A stretch of DNA of 64,000 nucleotides, taken from assembly GCA_947373185.1 (NCBI GenBank), contig CANBWP010000004.1, positions 1 through 64,000 on the forward strand. The letters run 5' to 3'. Both the position numbers and the translations under genes were made by a program. The notes below the pieces were generated by a model that was not told the DNA's origin, ran no database searches, and saw only the letters and a program-made list of their open reading frames with translations. The stretch comes from Comamonadaceae bacterium. GTDB taxonomy: Bacteria; Pseudomonadota; Gammaproteobacteria; Burkholderiales; Burkholderiaceae_C. Of this stretch, positions 6,871 through 15,561 are shown one piece after another (the stretch's first letter is position 1; every line of letters begins with the position of its first letter).

Positions 6871-8169
6871 TCAATGGGGGGTCTTGGGAATTGAAGATGG
6901 ATTTGGACTTGACACATGAATGCGAGACACACGGTCCATCGAACACCAGTAAAAGTCTCTGTCCCAACCCGGGCAAGGAAAGACCACCCCTTGCATCAGG
7001 CCGCCGGTTGAAACGCGTGCTTTTTCTTGGCCACTTTCGATGTCCAGCACCACGACGTGTTCATTGAAACGACGGTAGTCGTTCACACACAGCTCACCGG
7101 TGTTTGAAAATAAAAGCATGTGACTGGCCGCGCCAAAATGGGTGAGGTGCCACAGGTCTTTCAATTGCACCGCCCCGTCTTCAGACTCGAGGATTCGCCA
7201 AGCACGCAGATGTCGATTGGCTGAGTCAAAACCGACCACAATGCGGCGTTGCACGTCGATCAGGGGAGGGTTGGTGATGCTGCCATGCGCTTCGCCGCAG
7301 ACCGGCCAGCTTTGAAACGTGTCCGCTTCTTGAAGGCATACCCGAATGAGGCGATTGGGCGCTGGGTTTTGACCTGCTCCCAACATGCTCAGGCGGTAGT
7401 TGTGCTGTCCATTGTCCATCAACCAGCCACTGTCGCCCTCTAACACCATGTCCCAGCCAAAACTCTGAGGGGCGTCTTTCAGGTAATGACACTGCCAATC
7501 GACATCGCGCCTCAAACGCTGAGAGGCCTCATCCCAGTGGTAGCGCCAGACGCGCGTGACGCCCACCACATACACCGTGTTGCCTTTTGCACTTAAGCGC
7601 GCAATAGACGCTTCAGGGCAAATCACATCGTGGCAAGCAGACTTGAAACTGTGGGGGTTCAAGGTCGTGAGCTGCGCTGGCGTGGTGGCCGATAAATTTT
7701 TGGTGACAATCAAGCCGTTGTCTAACACCACAAACGAGTTGTAGGCTTCATGGACGGGCAAGACATACGAGCTCAAGACCCGGCATTGGCGATCGAGCTT
7801 GTGGGCATAGCGACCGTACACCACCACCAATGCGCCATTGGCGTGAACGGCCATACCCCCCGGCCACATGGGGCCACCTGGAAGTGGCGGCGATTGCGCA
7901 ATGGTTTGGAGGGTCTGTGGGTCAATCCGGCTGACACGTGCGGCGGTGGGAAAGCCCAGATGAGCGCGAAGTACGGAATGGGTGAGCAAAAAGACTTCAC
8001 CCGGTGCGCCCAAGACCGCCATGGTGGACAGTTGCGTTTTGCGGGAGGTGCATTCAAGGCGCGTGCCGACTTCCATCTTCAGGCCGGTGCCAGACTTGGG
8101 TGTTTGAAGTCGCGAAGGTCCAGCATCTTCGCTGGGCCATGGGCTGTCAAAGTAAGCGCAGCTGCTCAT
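6871..8169 (-). CDS. Hypothetical protein, probable beta-propeller
   Basis: Protein of 432 aa that I do not recognise as a named family. The sequence is beta-rich with repeated patterns such as GLIVTKNLSA, GNTVYVVGVTRVWRY and GELCVNDYRRFNEHVVVLD, which suggest a WD/SMP-30-like propeller. No clear signal peptide is seen at the N-terminus. Its ATG overlaps the sulfatase stop in an ATGA arrangement and its own stop abuts the SDR start, so it is translationally coupled within the operon. A lactonase- or sugar-binding-like role is possible but unproven. Confidence 0.6.
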   Translation of the reverse strand: MSSCAYFDSPWPSEDAGPSRLQTPKSGTGLKMEVGTRLECTSRKTQLSTMAVLGAPGEVFLLTHSVLRAHLGFPTAARVSRIDPQTLQTIAQSPPLPGGPMWPGGMAVHANGALVVVYGRYAHKLDRQCRVLSSYVLPVHEAYNSFVVLDNGLIVTKNLSATTPAQLTTLNPHSFKSACHDVICPEASIARLSAKGNTVYVVGVTRVWRYHWDEASQRLRRDVDWQCHYLKDAPQSFGWDMVLEGDSGWLMDNGQHNYRLSMLGAGQNPAPNRLIRVCLQEADTFQSWPVCGEAHGSITNPPLIDVQRRIVVGFDSANRHLRAWRILESEDGAVQLKDLWHLTHFGAASHMLLFSNTGELCVNDYRRFNEHVVVLDIESGQEKARVSTGGLMQGVVFPCPGWDRDFYWCSMDRVSRIHVSSPNPSSIPKTPH

Positions 8170-9971
8170 GAGGATGCTTTAATCCGCCCAAGGCGTTGGT
8201 GCCACCACCAGCCCAAGCCGACCATCAGGGCGGTGAGCAAGGCCAGCAAATGCCATTGATAGCGTGGCCAATACACAAAGACCAAAGCGTTGACGATGAC
8301 TTGTTGAATCGGATCGTAGCCCTTGGGCATCTCAAGCACGCCATTGTCCTTGGACCATTTGGCGTAATCTGCTTGCATGCTGTGAAACAAGACGGGCTGT
8401 GCGAGTTGCAGGTCGTGTGTTTCGCCAGGGTCTTGCACGATGTTGTACAAGTGCCATTGGCCATCACCCACGGGCGGTAAATTGCTCAGCAGTTTGTGAT
8501 CGCCCTTGAAGAGCGCGCGATTGCCCGACAGCTCGTAGCCCAAGACCTCATTGGGGCCGCGCACGCGGCTGGCCGCACCCGTGATGACGGGCAACAAACT
8601 GTGCCCGGTCAATGGGTAAATGCTTTGACCTTTGTAAGTGGTGCCTGGGTGCTGCACCTTGGCCAGGTCGAGCAAAGTGGGCACGATGTCATTCACATGC
8701 GCGAGGCTGGTTTGAATCTGTGGGGTCGTGGCTTTGGCCATGTTGGGCACGCCCGAAATGATCAAGGGCACCCTGATGCCACCTTCGCCCGCAAAGAATT
8801 TGTAGGTGTTCAAGGGCGCAGTGGCGGCGCGCGCCCAATTGGGCCCAATGATGCTGAAGGCGCCTGGACCGCCCAGTCGGTCCATGCTGCGATCGTAATG
8901 TTGATCTAGCCACCAACGGCCCAAGGCCAAAGCGTAGGGGTCGGATGCTTCAGCGCCGTTGTCGGACATGAAGACAAACACCGTGTTGTCGTATTCGCCG
9001 CTGTCTTTCAGGTGGGCCAGCAATCTGCCTATGTGATGGTCCATGGCTTCTGCCATGGCGGCATAGACTTCCATGCGGCGGGCTTGATAAGCTTGGTCGG
9101 TGTCACTCAGAGCGTCCCAGGCCACATGGGTGCTGGGCAGCGGTGCCATGGGGGTGTTGGCTGGCATCAAACCCAGTTCAATGGCCTTGTTGCGCCTTTC
9201 TTGTCGCAACACATCCCAGCCCTTGTTGTAACGACCTTTGTATTTGTCAATGAAGCTTTGGGGTGCTTGAACAGGGATGTGATTGGCTTGAAAGGCCACG
9301 TACGCAAAAAAAGGCTTGTCCGATTTGGCATCGGCTTTTAAATAGCCAATCGTTTGGTTGATGTAAAACTCAGACGAGTAAAAGGTTTTGGGCATCTGAG
9401 CTTCATGCCCGTTCTCATACCAATAGACCTTTTCGGTGAGGTCCAAATACAACTTGCCTGTTTCCCAGTTGTCAGAACCGCTGTCGCCCATCACCAAAGA
9501 GCGATCAAAGCCTCTGGCCGGTGGCAGGTTGTGCGGCTCTTTGCCCACATGCCATTTGCCTGCAGCGTAGGTTCTGTAGCCGCTGTCTTGTAACAGCGAC
9601 GCGACAGTGACCACCCGTTGGTTCAAGACACTCAAATAACCATCCCGCCCCACATGCGATTGTGGAATGGTTTCGCGCATGTTGCCAACGCCATTCAAAT
9701 GGTTGTCAACACCCGTCAGCAACATGGAGCGGGTAGGGGAGCAAGAGGCGCTGACATGAAAGTTGGAAAAACGCATGCCACGCTGCGCCAACTGATTCAA
9801 ATGTGGGGTTTGAATTTCACTGCCAAAGGCACCGACGTCGCTGTACCCCCAATCGTCTGCCAACAAGACCACGATGTTGGGTCGCTTGGCCCCGGCTTGC
9901 GTGCTTGCGCACAAGACAAGCAGGGCCACTGTGGCCAGTGCCTTGGAAAACATAGGGCGAAAAAATATCAT
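8166..9971 (-). CDS. Type I sulfatase with signal peptide and C-terminal membrane anchor
   Basis: Arylsulfatase-family protein of 601 aa that would hydrolyse sulfate esters. The N-terminus has a signal sequence ending near STQAGA. Metal-binding VVLLADDWGYSD is at about 34-45, the formylglycine maturation motif CSPTR at 77-81 (consensus C-x-P-x-R), and a second metal motif FVFMSDNGAE mid-protein. Near the C-terminus WHLLALLTALMVGLGWWW is a transmembrane helix followed by a basic tail, so the catalytic domain should face the periplasm. The ATG overlaps the upstream stop (ATGA). A formylglycine-generating enzyme is encoded at 14506-15561. The substrate is not predictable. Confidence 0.93.
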   Translation of the reverse strand: MIFFRPMFSKALATVALLVLCASTQAGAKRPNIVVLLADDWGYSDVGAFGSEIQTPHLNQLAQRGMRFSNFHVSASCSPTRSMLLTGVDNHLNGVGNMRETIPQSHVGRDGYLSVLNQRVVTVASLLQDSGYRTYAAGKWHVGKEPHNLPPARGFDRSLVMGDSGSDNWETGKLYLDLTEKVYWYENGHEAQMPKTFYSSEFYINQTIGYLKADAKSDKPFFAYVAFQANHIPVQAPQSFIDKYKGRYNKGWDVLRQERRNKAIELGLMPANTPMAPLPSTHVAWDALSDTDQAYQARRMEVYAAMAEAMDHHIGRLLAHLKDSGEYDNTVFVFMSDNGAEASDPYALALGRWWLDQHYDRSMDRLGGPGAFSIIGPNWARAATAPLNTYKFFAGEGGIRVPLIISGVPNMAKATTPQIQTSLAHVNDIVPTLLDLAKVQHPGTTYKGQSIYPLTGHSLLPVITGAASRVRGPNEVLGYELSGNRALFKGDHKLLSNLPPVGDGQWHLYNIVQDPGETHDLQLAQPVLFHSMQADYAKWSKDNGVLEMPKGYDPIQQVIVNALVFVYWPRYQWHLLALLTALMVGLGWWWHQRLGRIKASS

Positions 9972-11155
9972 GGTGATGTGTGTGCGGCTGTGCCAAATTG
10001 TTCGTGCAAGGCCTGTTCAATGACCCAGAATCTGTCTTGGCCCCAGGCCGATGTCTGTTCATACCGAAAAGAGGGCACCCCCCACAAGCCCAGCGCGAAC
10101 AGGGCCAGCCTGTTTTCTTCGGCGGTGGCCCGCCAGTGCGCGTCGTTGCTGGCGCTGGCCAAAATGTCTTTGGCGGCAGGCCAGTTCAAGCCTGCGCGTT
10201 CTACGATGATTTTCAAATGGGCATCCGATCCGGCATCCAAGCCTTCTGACCATACGCCCTTCATGAAGGACATCACATAGGCCTCTGCGCAATCGTGCAT
10301 TTCTGCAAAGGGCATCAAGGCCAAGCCGCGTTCTGTGGGCTTGCCCACCGGGTCATTCAAGCATCCAAAGGGCACGCCTTGGGTGTAGGCCTCACGCGCG
10401 GCATCGAGGCTGATGTAGCGCCTTTTGTTGGCTGGCACAGGCAAGCCGCGCATGACCATGGGCAAAACGTATTTCAGTTGAATGCGAATGCCTGCATGCC
10501 GTGCCCATTCGAAAATTTGGGCTGCGGCGATGGCAGAGTAGGGACTTCTGAATGAGAAGAAAAAATCAATGCGGGTGCCTTGCGGAACGCTCGGACAAGC
10601 TTGGTACTGCAAGGATGGAAACAGCGCTTCTTGGCCAGGCGTTGTGCGCAACCCCCATTCACGCAAACGTGCTTCCAAATGATGCAAACGGTCAATGCCC
10701 CAATACCATTCACCTTCGTAGTAAAGGGTGGCGCCCAAGTAGTGGCCCCATTTTTTTCGGCGTGCACGGGCATTGGCGACGTCAGCAGGCGAGGGCTGTT
10801 CAGCGGGAGGTTCAGTGCAAGGCCACTGCAAACCAAACCGTTGGGCCAATCGTTGGGCATCCAGTTCGCTGTAGGCCTTTAGCAGAGAACGTTCGGGCAC
10901 TGCGGCATCGTCAGGCGCGTCGACGCAGTGGGTTTCAAATGAGACGCGATACCGAGACTGCAGGTGTGGCAAAACTTGCGCCAAAAGCTGTGAGTATGGA
11001 TCGTCTGCCTGGTGAAAAAAGTGAACAATGTGCGCGCGGCCGGAAGTTTGGCGTTGTCGCTCTGCTTTGGCGCGCAATCGCAGAAGCCTTTGCCGAGACA
11101 AAAAATATCGGCTGATGACGGGCATCAGCCAACTTTGGAGACTTCGCAAGGCCAT
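9968..11155 (-). CDS. DsbA-fold protein, 2-hydroxychromene-2-carboxylate isomerase-like
   Basis: Protein of 395 aa that appears to contain two thioredoxin/DsbA-fold units. The second begins with IDFFFSFRSPYSAIA, the typical opening of 2-hydroxychromene-2-carboxylate isomerases (glutathione-dependent enzymes of naphthalene degradation), and ends with LGLWGVPSFRYE. An N-terminal unit shows HIVHFFHQADDPYSQLLAQVLPHL. There is no CxxC motif, which fits an isomerase rather than a disulfide oxidase. The ATG at 11155 is preferred over a TTG at 11164, but neither has a good ribosome site. It lies between the SphA-like and sulfatase genes. Confidence 0.72.
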   Translation of the reverse strand: MALRSLQSWLMPVISRYFLSRQRLLRLRAKAERQRQTSGRAHIVHFFHQADDPYSQLLAQVLPHLQSRYRVSFETHCVDAPDDAAVPERSLLKAYSELDAQRLAQRFGLQWPCTEPPAEQPSPADVANARARRKKWGHYLGATLYYEGEWYWGIDRLHHLEARLREWGLRTTPGQEALFPSLQYQACPSVPQGTRIDFFFSFRSPYSAIAAAQIFEWARHAGIRIQLKYVLPMVMRGLPVPANKRRYISLDAAREAYTQGVPFGCLNDPVGKPTERGLALMPFAEMHDCAEAYVMSFMKGVWSEGLDAGSDAHLKIIVERAGLNWPAAKDILASASNDAHWRATAEENRLALFALGLWGVPSFRYEQTSAWGQDRFWVIEQALHEQFGTAAHTSP

Positions 11156-11204
11156 GGCACTCAATGAAGAAACAAGATGGCCTTGCAGTGTGACGCGTTG
11201 GAAA

Positions 11205-12341
11205 TTACCAGGCCTTCACAAATCTCAACTGCAACGACTTGGCCACGATGGCATTGCGGCCACCAAAGTTATCGCTGTATTGCAAATTGAAACCGGCATC
11301 TTTGCCAGGCAGTTTGAAGGAGATAAAGGGTCCCACGCCATTGGTTTTGTAGCGGCTGCCAAACACCAGGTTGCCGGCCAGTGTGTCATCTGAAATTTGT
11401 TGGATCGAAAACACATTGATGCCGTAGGCCCAATCGCCACTGACTTTCACCAAACCGCCTTCGGTGTAAATGAAGTTGCCGCTTTTGTAGTCGGTGTCTT
11501 TGTTGCGCGTGTTGATGCCGTAAGAGACACGGCCGGCCACCGTCACACCGGCATCCCAAGATTCATCTGAGTGCTTGGGGTTGAGGTTGTACGTGACGGC
11601 CACACCGGGGCGCAGGGTGTAGAAATTTCCGAAACCCGGATTGGGGCCACGGTTCTTGTCATAGGACCCTGTCGGGGCAAACAGAGACACGCCGGCAGCA
11701 ATTTTCAGACGGTCGACATGCCTGACCCAGACCGTCGACAACTCGGTGTCGCCAAGGCCGGAGGTGTCCAGATTCTGCGTCAGACTGGCCGCAGCAATGG
11801 CGGCTTGAACTTGTGCATTGGCCACTGTCACAGCAGGTGCCAAGGCGGCCGCCACAGGTGCACTGGGCGTGGGCGTGATGTAGGCCGAGGGATATTGGAC
11901 GATGTAAGTGCGTTTTTGTTGAATGAAGGGCACATTCACTGCGAAGGCAATGTGGCCATCGCCATACGTTCCTTCGGTGAGGTATCCGCCCACCAAATTC
12001 AGTTGAGTCTGGTCTTGGTTGAATTTCAGACTGCCTGTGGGGAATGCCACTTTGTAACCAGGGTAGGGCACAAGTTTGCTGTCTAGCGCTGGCGGCGTCA
12101 TGTCATTGCCTGCAGCGTCTGCAATTTTGTAAATCTGTAATTGTGTGAGGCTGGCGTTGCCAAAGAAACCGGTGTTGTCCGCAGAGGCTGCAATTTCGCC
12201 GCCAAATGCACCCAAAGGTGACTGGCGCAATTTGTAGTTTTCGGCAGCGTGGGCACTGAGGCCACAGGCCATCAGTGCCAAACAAGGCACACAGGCCATG
12301 ACTAACTTTGAGGGTGAGCGCTGCTTATTTGCTGAGTTCAT
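11205..12341 (-). CDS. SphA/phenol-MetA family outer-membrane protein
   Basis: Protein of 378 aa with an N-terminal export signal (SKLVMACVPCLALMACGLSAHA), then alternating beta-barrel-like sequence ending in the aromatic-terminated strand SLQLRFVKAW. This matches the PF13557 "phenol MetA pathway"/SphA group of outer-membrane proteins, thought to help hydrophobic aromatic compounds cross the outer membrane. An Ala/Val/Pro-rich insert lies at about 155-185. GGAG lies six bases before the ATG. It is the first gene of the leftward operon and is divergent from tetR. The LMAC stretch could be a lipobox, but a signal peptidase I site at AHA is equally likely. Confidence 0.72.
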   Translation of the reverse strand: MNSANKQRSPSKLVMACVPCLALMACGLSAHAAENYKLRQSPLGAFGGEIAASADNTGFFGNASLTQLQIYKIADAAGNDMTPPALDSKLVPYPGYKVAFPTGSLKFNQDQTQLNLVGGYLTEGTYGDGHIAFAVNVPFIQQKRTYIVQYPSAYITPTPSAPVAAALAPAVTVANAQVQAAIAAASLTQNLDTSGLGDTELSTVWVRHVDRLKIAAGVSLFAPTGSYDKNRGPNPGFGNFYTLRPGVAVTYNLNPKHSDESWDAGVTVAGRVSYGINTRNKDTDYKSGNFIYTEGGLVKVSGDWAYGINVFSIQQISDDTLAGNLVFGSRYKTNGVGPFISFKLPGKDAGFNLQYSDNFGGRNAIVAKSLQLRFVKAW

Positions 12342-12369
12342 GGGTGTCTCCGTCTGTTGTTAGGATCAG

Positions 12370-12381
12370 TACACAGGTGTA
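12370..12381. promoter_or_regulatory. Candidate TetR operator palindrome
   Basis: TACAC-AG-GTGTA is an inverted repeat in the divergent gap between the SphA-like gene and the TetR gene. A TTGACA -35-like hexamer begins at 12382 on the plus strand, directly beside it, with a weak -10 (AAAGAT) at 17-base spacing. Position and symmetry fit an autoregulatory operator of the neighbouring TetR protein. It has not been tested. Confidence 0.45.
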
Positions 12382-12480
12382 TTGACAATTCACTCTAGCA
12401 CAGCAAAGATGAGTGCCTGTCTAGGGTTTTCGCTAGCGGAGCGGCATTTGTGCGCAAGCAAGTCTGCTGCAAAATGGGGC

Positions 12481-13116
12481 ATGACTGAGATGGCCATCCA
12501 AAAACCGAACACACGAACTAAAAAAGTGGCCTCAGAAGCCAGCCGACTGACCCGAGACGATTGGCTGGATGAAGCCTTTCGTGCTGTGGTGGCGGGTGGC
12601 TTTGACCAAGTCAAGGTCTTGTCCTTGGCCGAAAAACTCAAGGTCACGCGCGGTAGTTTCTATTGGCATTTCACCGACCATGCCGACCTCATTGGCTGCT
12701 TGTTGATGCGCTGGAAATTGGCCCAGCTGGCTTTGGATGCACAACTTCAATCTCACCAAAGTGGCGACCCGATCCAGGATTTAGAAGATGTGGTGGACGC
12801 GGCGTTTACACAAGCAGGTTCAAATTTGGAAAACTTGCGCTTTGAGCAAGCGATGCGCGAACTGAGTCATCAAAATTCAGAAGCAGCTCAAATCCTGGTG
12901 GAAGTCGACACCGAACGCATGGCCTTGTTTCAGGCCAAATTTGTGAAGATTGTGCAAGACCCCCAAAAGGCCAGAGACTTGGCGGCGCTCTTGTACTTGG
13001 CCATTGTGGGCAGCTACCAAGCCTTGAGTCGACCCGTCAACCCGCCGCAAATTCGGCAGTACCTGCAGGGCTTGATCTCCCACTACTTGGTCACCAAAGT
13101 GGTGAGTTCATTCTGA
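12481..13116 (+). CDS. TetR-family transcriptional regulator
   Basis: Regulator of 211 aa. An N-terminal helix-turn-helix is visible: WLDEAFRAVVAGGFDQVKV followed by LSLAEKLKVTRGSFYWHF, where the last part is the classical TetR recognition helix. The remainder is a helical ligand/dimerisation domain. The start at 12481 (or ATG at 12490) fits the usual length before the HTH; a longer frame back to 12382 would add 33 unconserved residues across the promoter. It is divergent from the SphA-sulfatase operon and convergent with the DUF1254 gene, so it probably controls one or both flanking operons in response to a pathway compound. Confidence 0.88.
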   Translation: MTEMAIQKPNTRTKKVASEASRLTRDDWLDEAFRAVVAGGFDQVKVLSLAEKLKVTRGSFYWHFTDHADLIGCLLMRWKLAQLALDAQLQSHQSGDPIQDLEDVVDAAFTQAGSNLENLRFEQAMRELSHQNSEAAQILVEVDTERMALFQAKFVKIVQDPQKARDLAALLYLAIVGSYQALSRPVNPPQIRQYLQGLISHYLVTKVVSSF

Positions 13117-13126
13117 GCGCCACCCT

Positions 13127-14509
13127 TCAGTCTTTCAAGCGCTGCACTGGGGGCATGAGCCACTGACCTTGCAGGGCAGACGCATGGGGCCAATACAGAC
13201 GCGCATTCAGCAAGAAATTTTCGTCAACTTTGACGGGCAGCCAATTGCGGTGTTGCGCCGGCATTGCAGGGGGCGATGCTTGAATCCACACATCCAAAGA
13301 ACCATCTGCGTTGTAAACCAAGGCATCGCGATCACCCAATGCGTAGCGTTGCAGTGGGTTGTCGATGAAGAATTCGTCTGCGCCATATGCGGTGACGGAC
13401 CAAAATGCTTTGACGGGTGGCAGCTTGTCTGCATCAAAATGAAGTTGATACCTGTAGCGGCCATTCAGTGGCTTGCCTTGATGGTCTACATGGGTGTTGG
13501 GATACAGCGCATCCTCTGGCAAATTCGCACCCAGGCCCACCATGGCCACCACGGCTCGGGTGTTGTAGTCGGTGCCGTAGCGTCCTAAGTTGAGCGGTGG
13601 CGTGCGCCATGTCCCTTCGGGCTCTTGGGTCTTCAAAACACCTTGGATTTTTTGCAAGGCCAGCCATCGTCCCAATGCAAAGCAGGCTTGGGTTATGGCT
13701 GTGAGTTGAACAGGTTTGCCAGGTTCAATGCCAGCATGGGCGAGCCGATTTAGAAGCGGTGCATCTTCAGTGGCCGCGGGATTGTCAACCATCAAGGCCA
13801 TCAGGCGTTGAAAAAACTTGGCGGTGTTCATGTCGCGCAATTGCTGCACGGGTGGCGGTAACCGAACCTCTTCAACTGTTGCATCTGACGAGTTTTGCGC
13901 AATCGCTGCTTGGGGGTGCAAGGCGTTCAACTGAAGGCCGTCTTGCAAACGGTGCACGGTTTCAAAATCAGCCACGCCATTGGTTTGCGTTCTGCCAATC
14001 AGCCACACCAAGTCTGTAGGCGCGCGCAGCAAGGTCATGCCCGGAGGGACTGTGCCCTGCCATGTGGGCCCTGCCAATAAAAAAGTGCCCGCTTGGCCGC
14101 CTCGCGTGCGGGTGCCTGGCGAGGCAAAGACGTTGGTCCATGCATCCATGAAGGGCATGAGCTCGTAACGCTTGGCGTTGCGAGGCATTTCAAACACCCA
14201 GGGCCCTTGTTTCATGCTGAGAAAGGCCGTGGTGTAAAGCGTGTCGACATTGGGCCTGACCACATCCCTGAAGTGGGCATCAGGAAATTGCCGCACGCGG
14301 CGCAATTGATTTGCGGGGCCCATGGTCAGCGCGCTGTGAACGCGCGTGATGTCCATGATGACCAAGGGGTAGCCGTAGACAAAGGCTTCTGCGCCCAACG
14401 TGATGGGGCCCTTGAAGGCAAAGAAAACACCCGTTGTCAGTGTTGCCAGGGCAAGGACTGCGCGCAAACTTCCTTTGACAATTCGTTTGAAGAAATGACT
14501 TCGCTTCAT
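13127..14509 (-). CDS. DUF1254/DUF1214 domain protein, membrane-anchored
   Basis: Protein of 460 aa. An N-terminal basic stretch and hydrophobic segment (AVLALATLTTGVFFAF, about 15-30) should anchor it facing the periplasm. The DUF1254 part follows (GAEAFVYGYPLVIMDIT, VRPNVDTLYTTAFLSM), and the C-terminal DUF1214 part has KAFWSVTAYGADEFFIDNP and RYALGDRD. The function of the family is unknown. The ATG overlaps the FGE stop in an ATGA arrangement, which sets the start. It is the last gene of the sulfatase-FGE-DUF1254 operon; the two-domain length of about 450-500 aa is normal. Confidence 0.85.
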   Translation of the reverse strand: MKRSHFFKRIVKGSLRAVLALATLTTGVFFAFKGPITLGAEAFVYGYPLVIMDITRVHSALTMGPANQLRRVRQFPDAHFRDVVRPNVDTLYTTAFLSMKQGPWVFEMPRNAKRYELMPFMDAWTNVFASPGTRTRGGQAGTFLLAGPTWQGTVPPGMTLLRAPTDLVWLIGRTQTNGVADFETVHRLQDGLQLNALHPQAAIAQNSSDATVEEVRLPPPVQQLRDMNTAKFFQRLMALMVDNPAATEDAPLLNRLAHAGIEPGKPVQLTAITQACFALGRWLALQKIQGVLKTQEPEGTWRTPPLNLGRYGTDYNTRAVVAMVGLGANLPEDALYPNTHVDHQGKPLNGRYRYQLHFDADKLPPVKAFWSVTAYGADEFFIDNPLQRYALGDRDALVYNADGSLDVWIQASPPAMPAQHRNWLPVKVDENFLLNARLYWPHASALQGQWLMPPVQRLKD

Positions 14510-15561
14510 GGCTGGTAGATGGTTCTGAAGCCCAAATGGCTCACTGCCAAATCTTCTTCTTGGGCTTGCCGGGCACCGGCTCTGTATCGCATGCAGTAAT
14601 TGGGCGCGCACAAAAACGAGCCACCTTTGATCACGCGTGCACCCGATGTACCGCCTTTAAAAACAGGTGGTTTTTGAGCGGCATCCGGGTCCATCCCGCC
14701 TGCATTGTGAAACGAAGCTGGCGCTCTGTCGGCCACAAACACATCGCGGGTGAGTTCCCACACATTGCCCACCATGTCGAATAAACCGTAGGCATTCGGC
14801 GCGTAGCAAGCCACGGGGGCCAAACCTGTAAAGCCATCTTCCGCAGAATTGGCCATCGGGAAAATGCCTTGCCATGTATTGGCGTCTGCGGGTTGATCGT
14901 GGTGTGAGGGCAGCTCTGTGGCACCCGCGCGAGCCGCCCACTCCCATTGCGCTTCGGTGGGCAAGCTGTGGCCCTTCCATTTTGCGTAGGCCATGGCGTC
15001 TTCGAAGGTGATGTGGACCACGGGGAACTGTCCGTGTTGAGCGATGCTTGACGCTGGGCCCGCGGGGTGTTGCCAATTGGCACCGGGGATGTAGCGCCAC
15101 CATTGTCTGGGGTCATCGCCCTGTGAGGGTTGGCTGGGCATTTTGAACACGACCGCACCGGCCTTGAGCATCTCAGCGGGAAGATTGGCGTGGCTTTGGG
15201 GATCGACTTCCCGTTCTGCCAGCGTCACATAGCCCGTGGCTTTGACAAAGGCTGCGAATTCATCGTTGGTGACTTCGGTGCGGTCCATCCAAAATCCTTG
15301 GACGGCTACCTGACGCACAGGTTTCTCTTCGGCATACACACTGTCGCCCATGTCAAATCGGCCTGCGGGCACCCAGACCATGCCGGGGTGGGGCGCGTCA
15401 GCGGCGAAGGTTGGCAGCGCGCACTGCAGGCGCTGGGCTTGGGTGTGACGTGCCACTGAAGGCTGTGCCTTGGACTGCCACATGAACCACCCAACACACA
15501 TCAAGAGCGCGCAACTCAGGCCCCCAGCCCATAGCCATTTGCGAAGAGTTCTGCCCGACAT
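14506..15561 (-). CDS. Formylglycine-generating enzyme (SUMF1 family), membrane-anchored
   Basis: Protein of 351 aa that converts the sulfatase active-site cysteine to formylglycine using oxygen. The FGE domain starts near MVWVPAGRFDMGD (about 60) and includes HSLPTEAQWEWAAR and GNVWELTRD. The motif GGSFLCAPNYCMRYR near the C-terminus has both cysteines (C318, C323) needed for copper binding and catalysis, so this is a true FGE and not only a family relative. The N-terminus has a clear hydrophobic anchor (LWAGGLSCALLMCVGWFMW), which puts the enzyme in the periplasm. It starts directly after the sulfatase stop codon (TGA|ATG). Confidence 0.9.
   Translation of the reverse strand: MSGRTLRKWLWAGGLSCALLMCVGWFMWQSKAQPSVARHTQAQRLQCALPTFAADAPHPGMVWVPAGRFDMGDSVYAEEKPVRQVAVQGFWMDRTEVTNDEFAAFVKATGYVTLAEREVDPQSHANLPAEMLKAGAVVFKMPSQPSQGDDPRQWWRYIPGANWQHPAGPASSIAQHGQFPVVHITFEDAMAYAKWKGHSLPTEAQWEWAARAGATELPSHHDQPADANTWQGIFPMANSAEDGFTGLAPVACYAPNAYGLFDMVGNVWELTRDVFVADRAPASFHNAGGMDPDAAQKPPVFKGGTSGARVIKGGSFLCAPNYCMRYRAGARQAQEEDLAVSHLGFRTIYQP

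Noticed and set aside
11205-12341. Lipoprotein reading of the SphA-like protein from the LMAC stretch
   Set aside because: A signal peptidase I site (AHA) lies just after it and the aromatic C-terminal strand points to a barrel; the lipobox cannot be confirmed.
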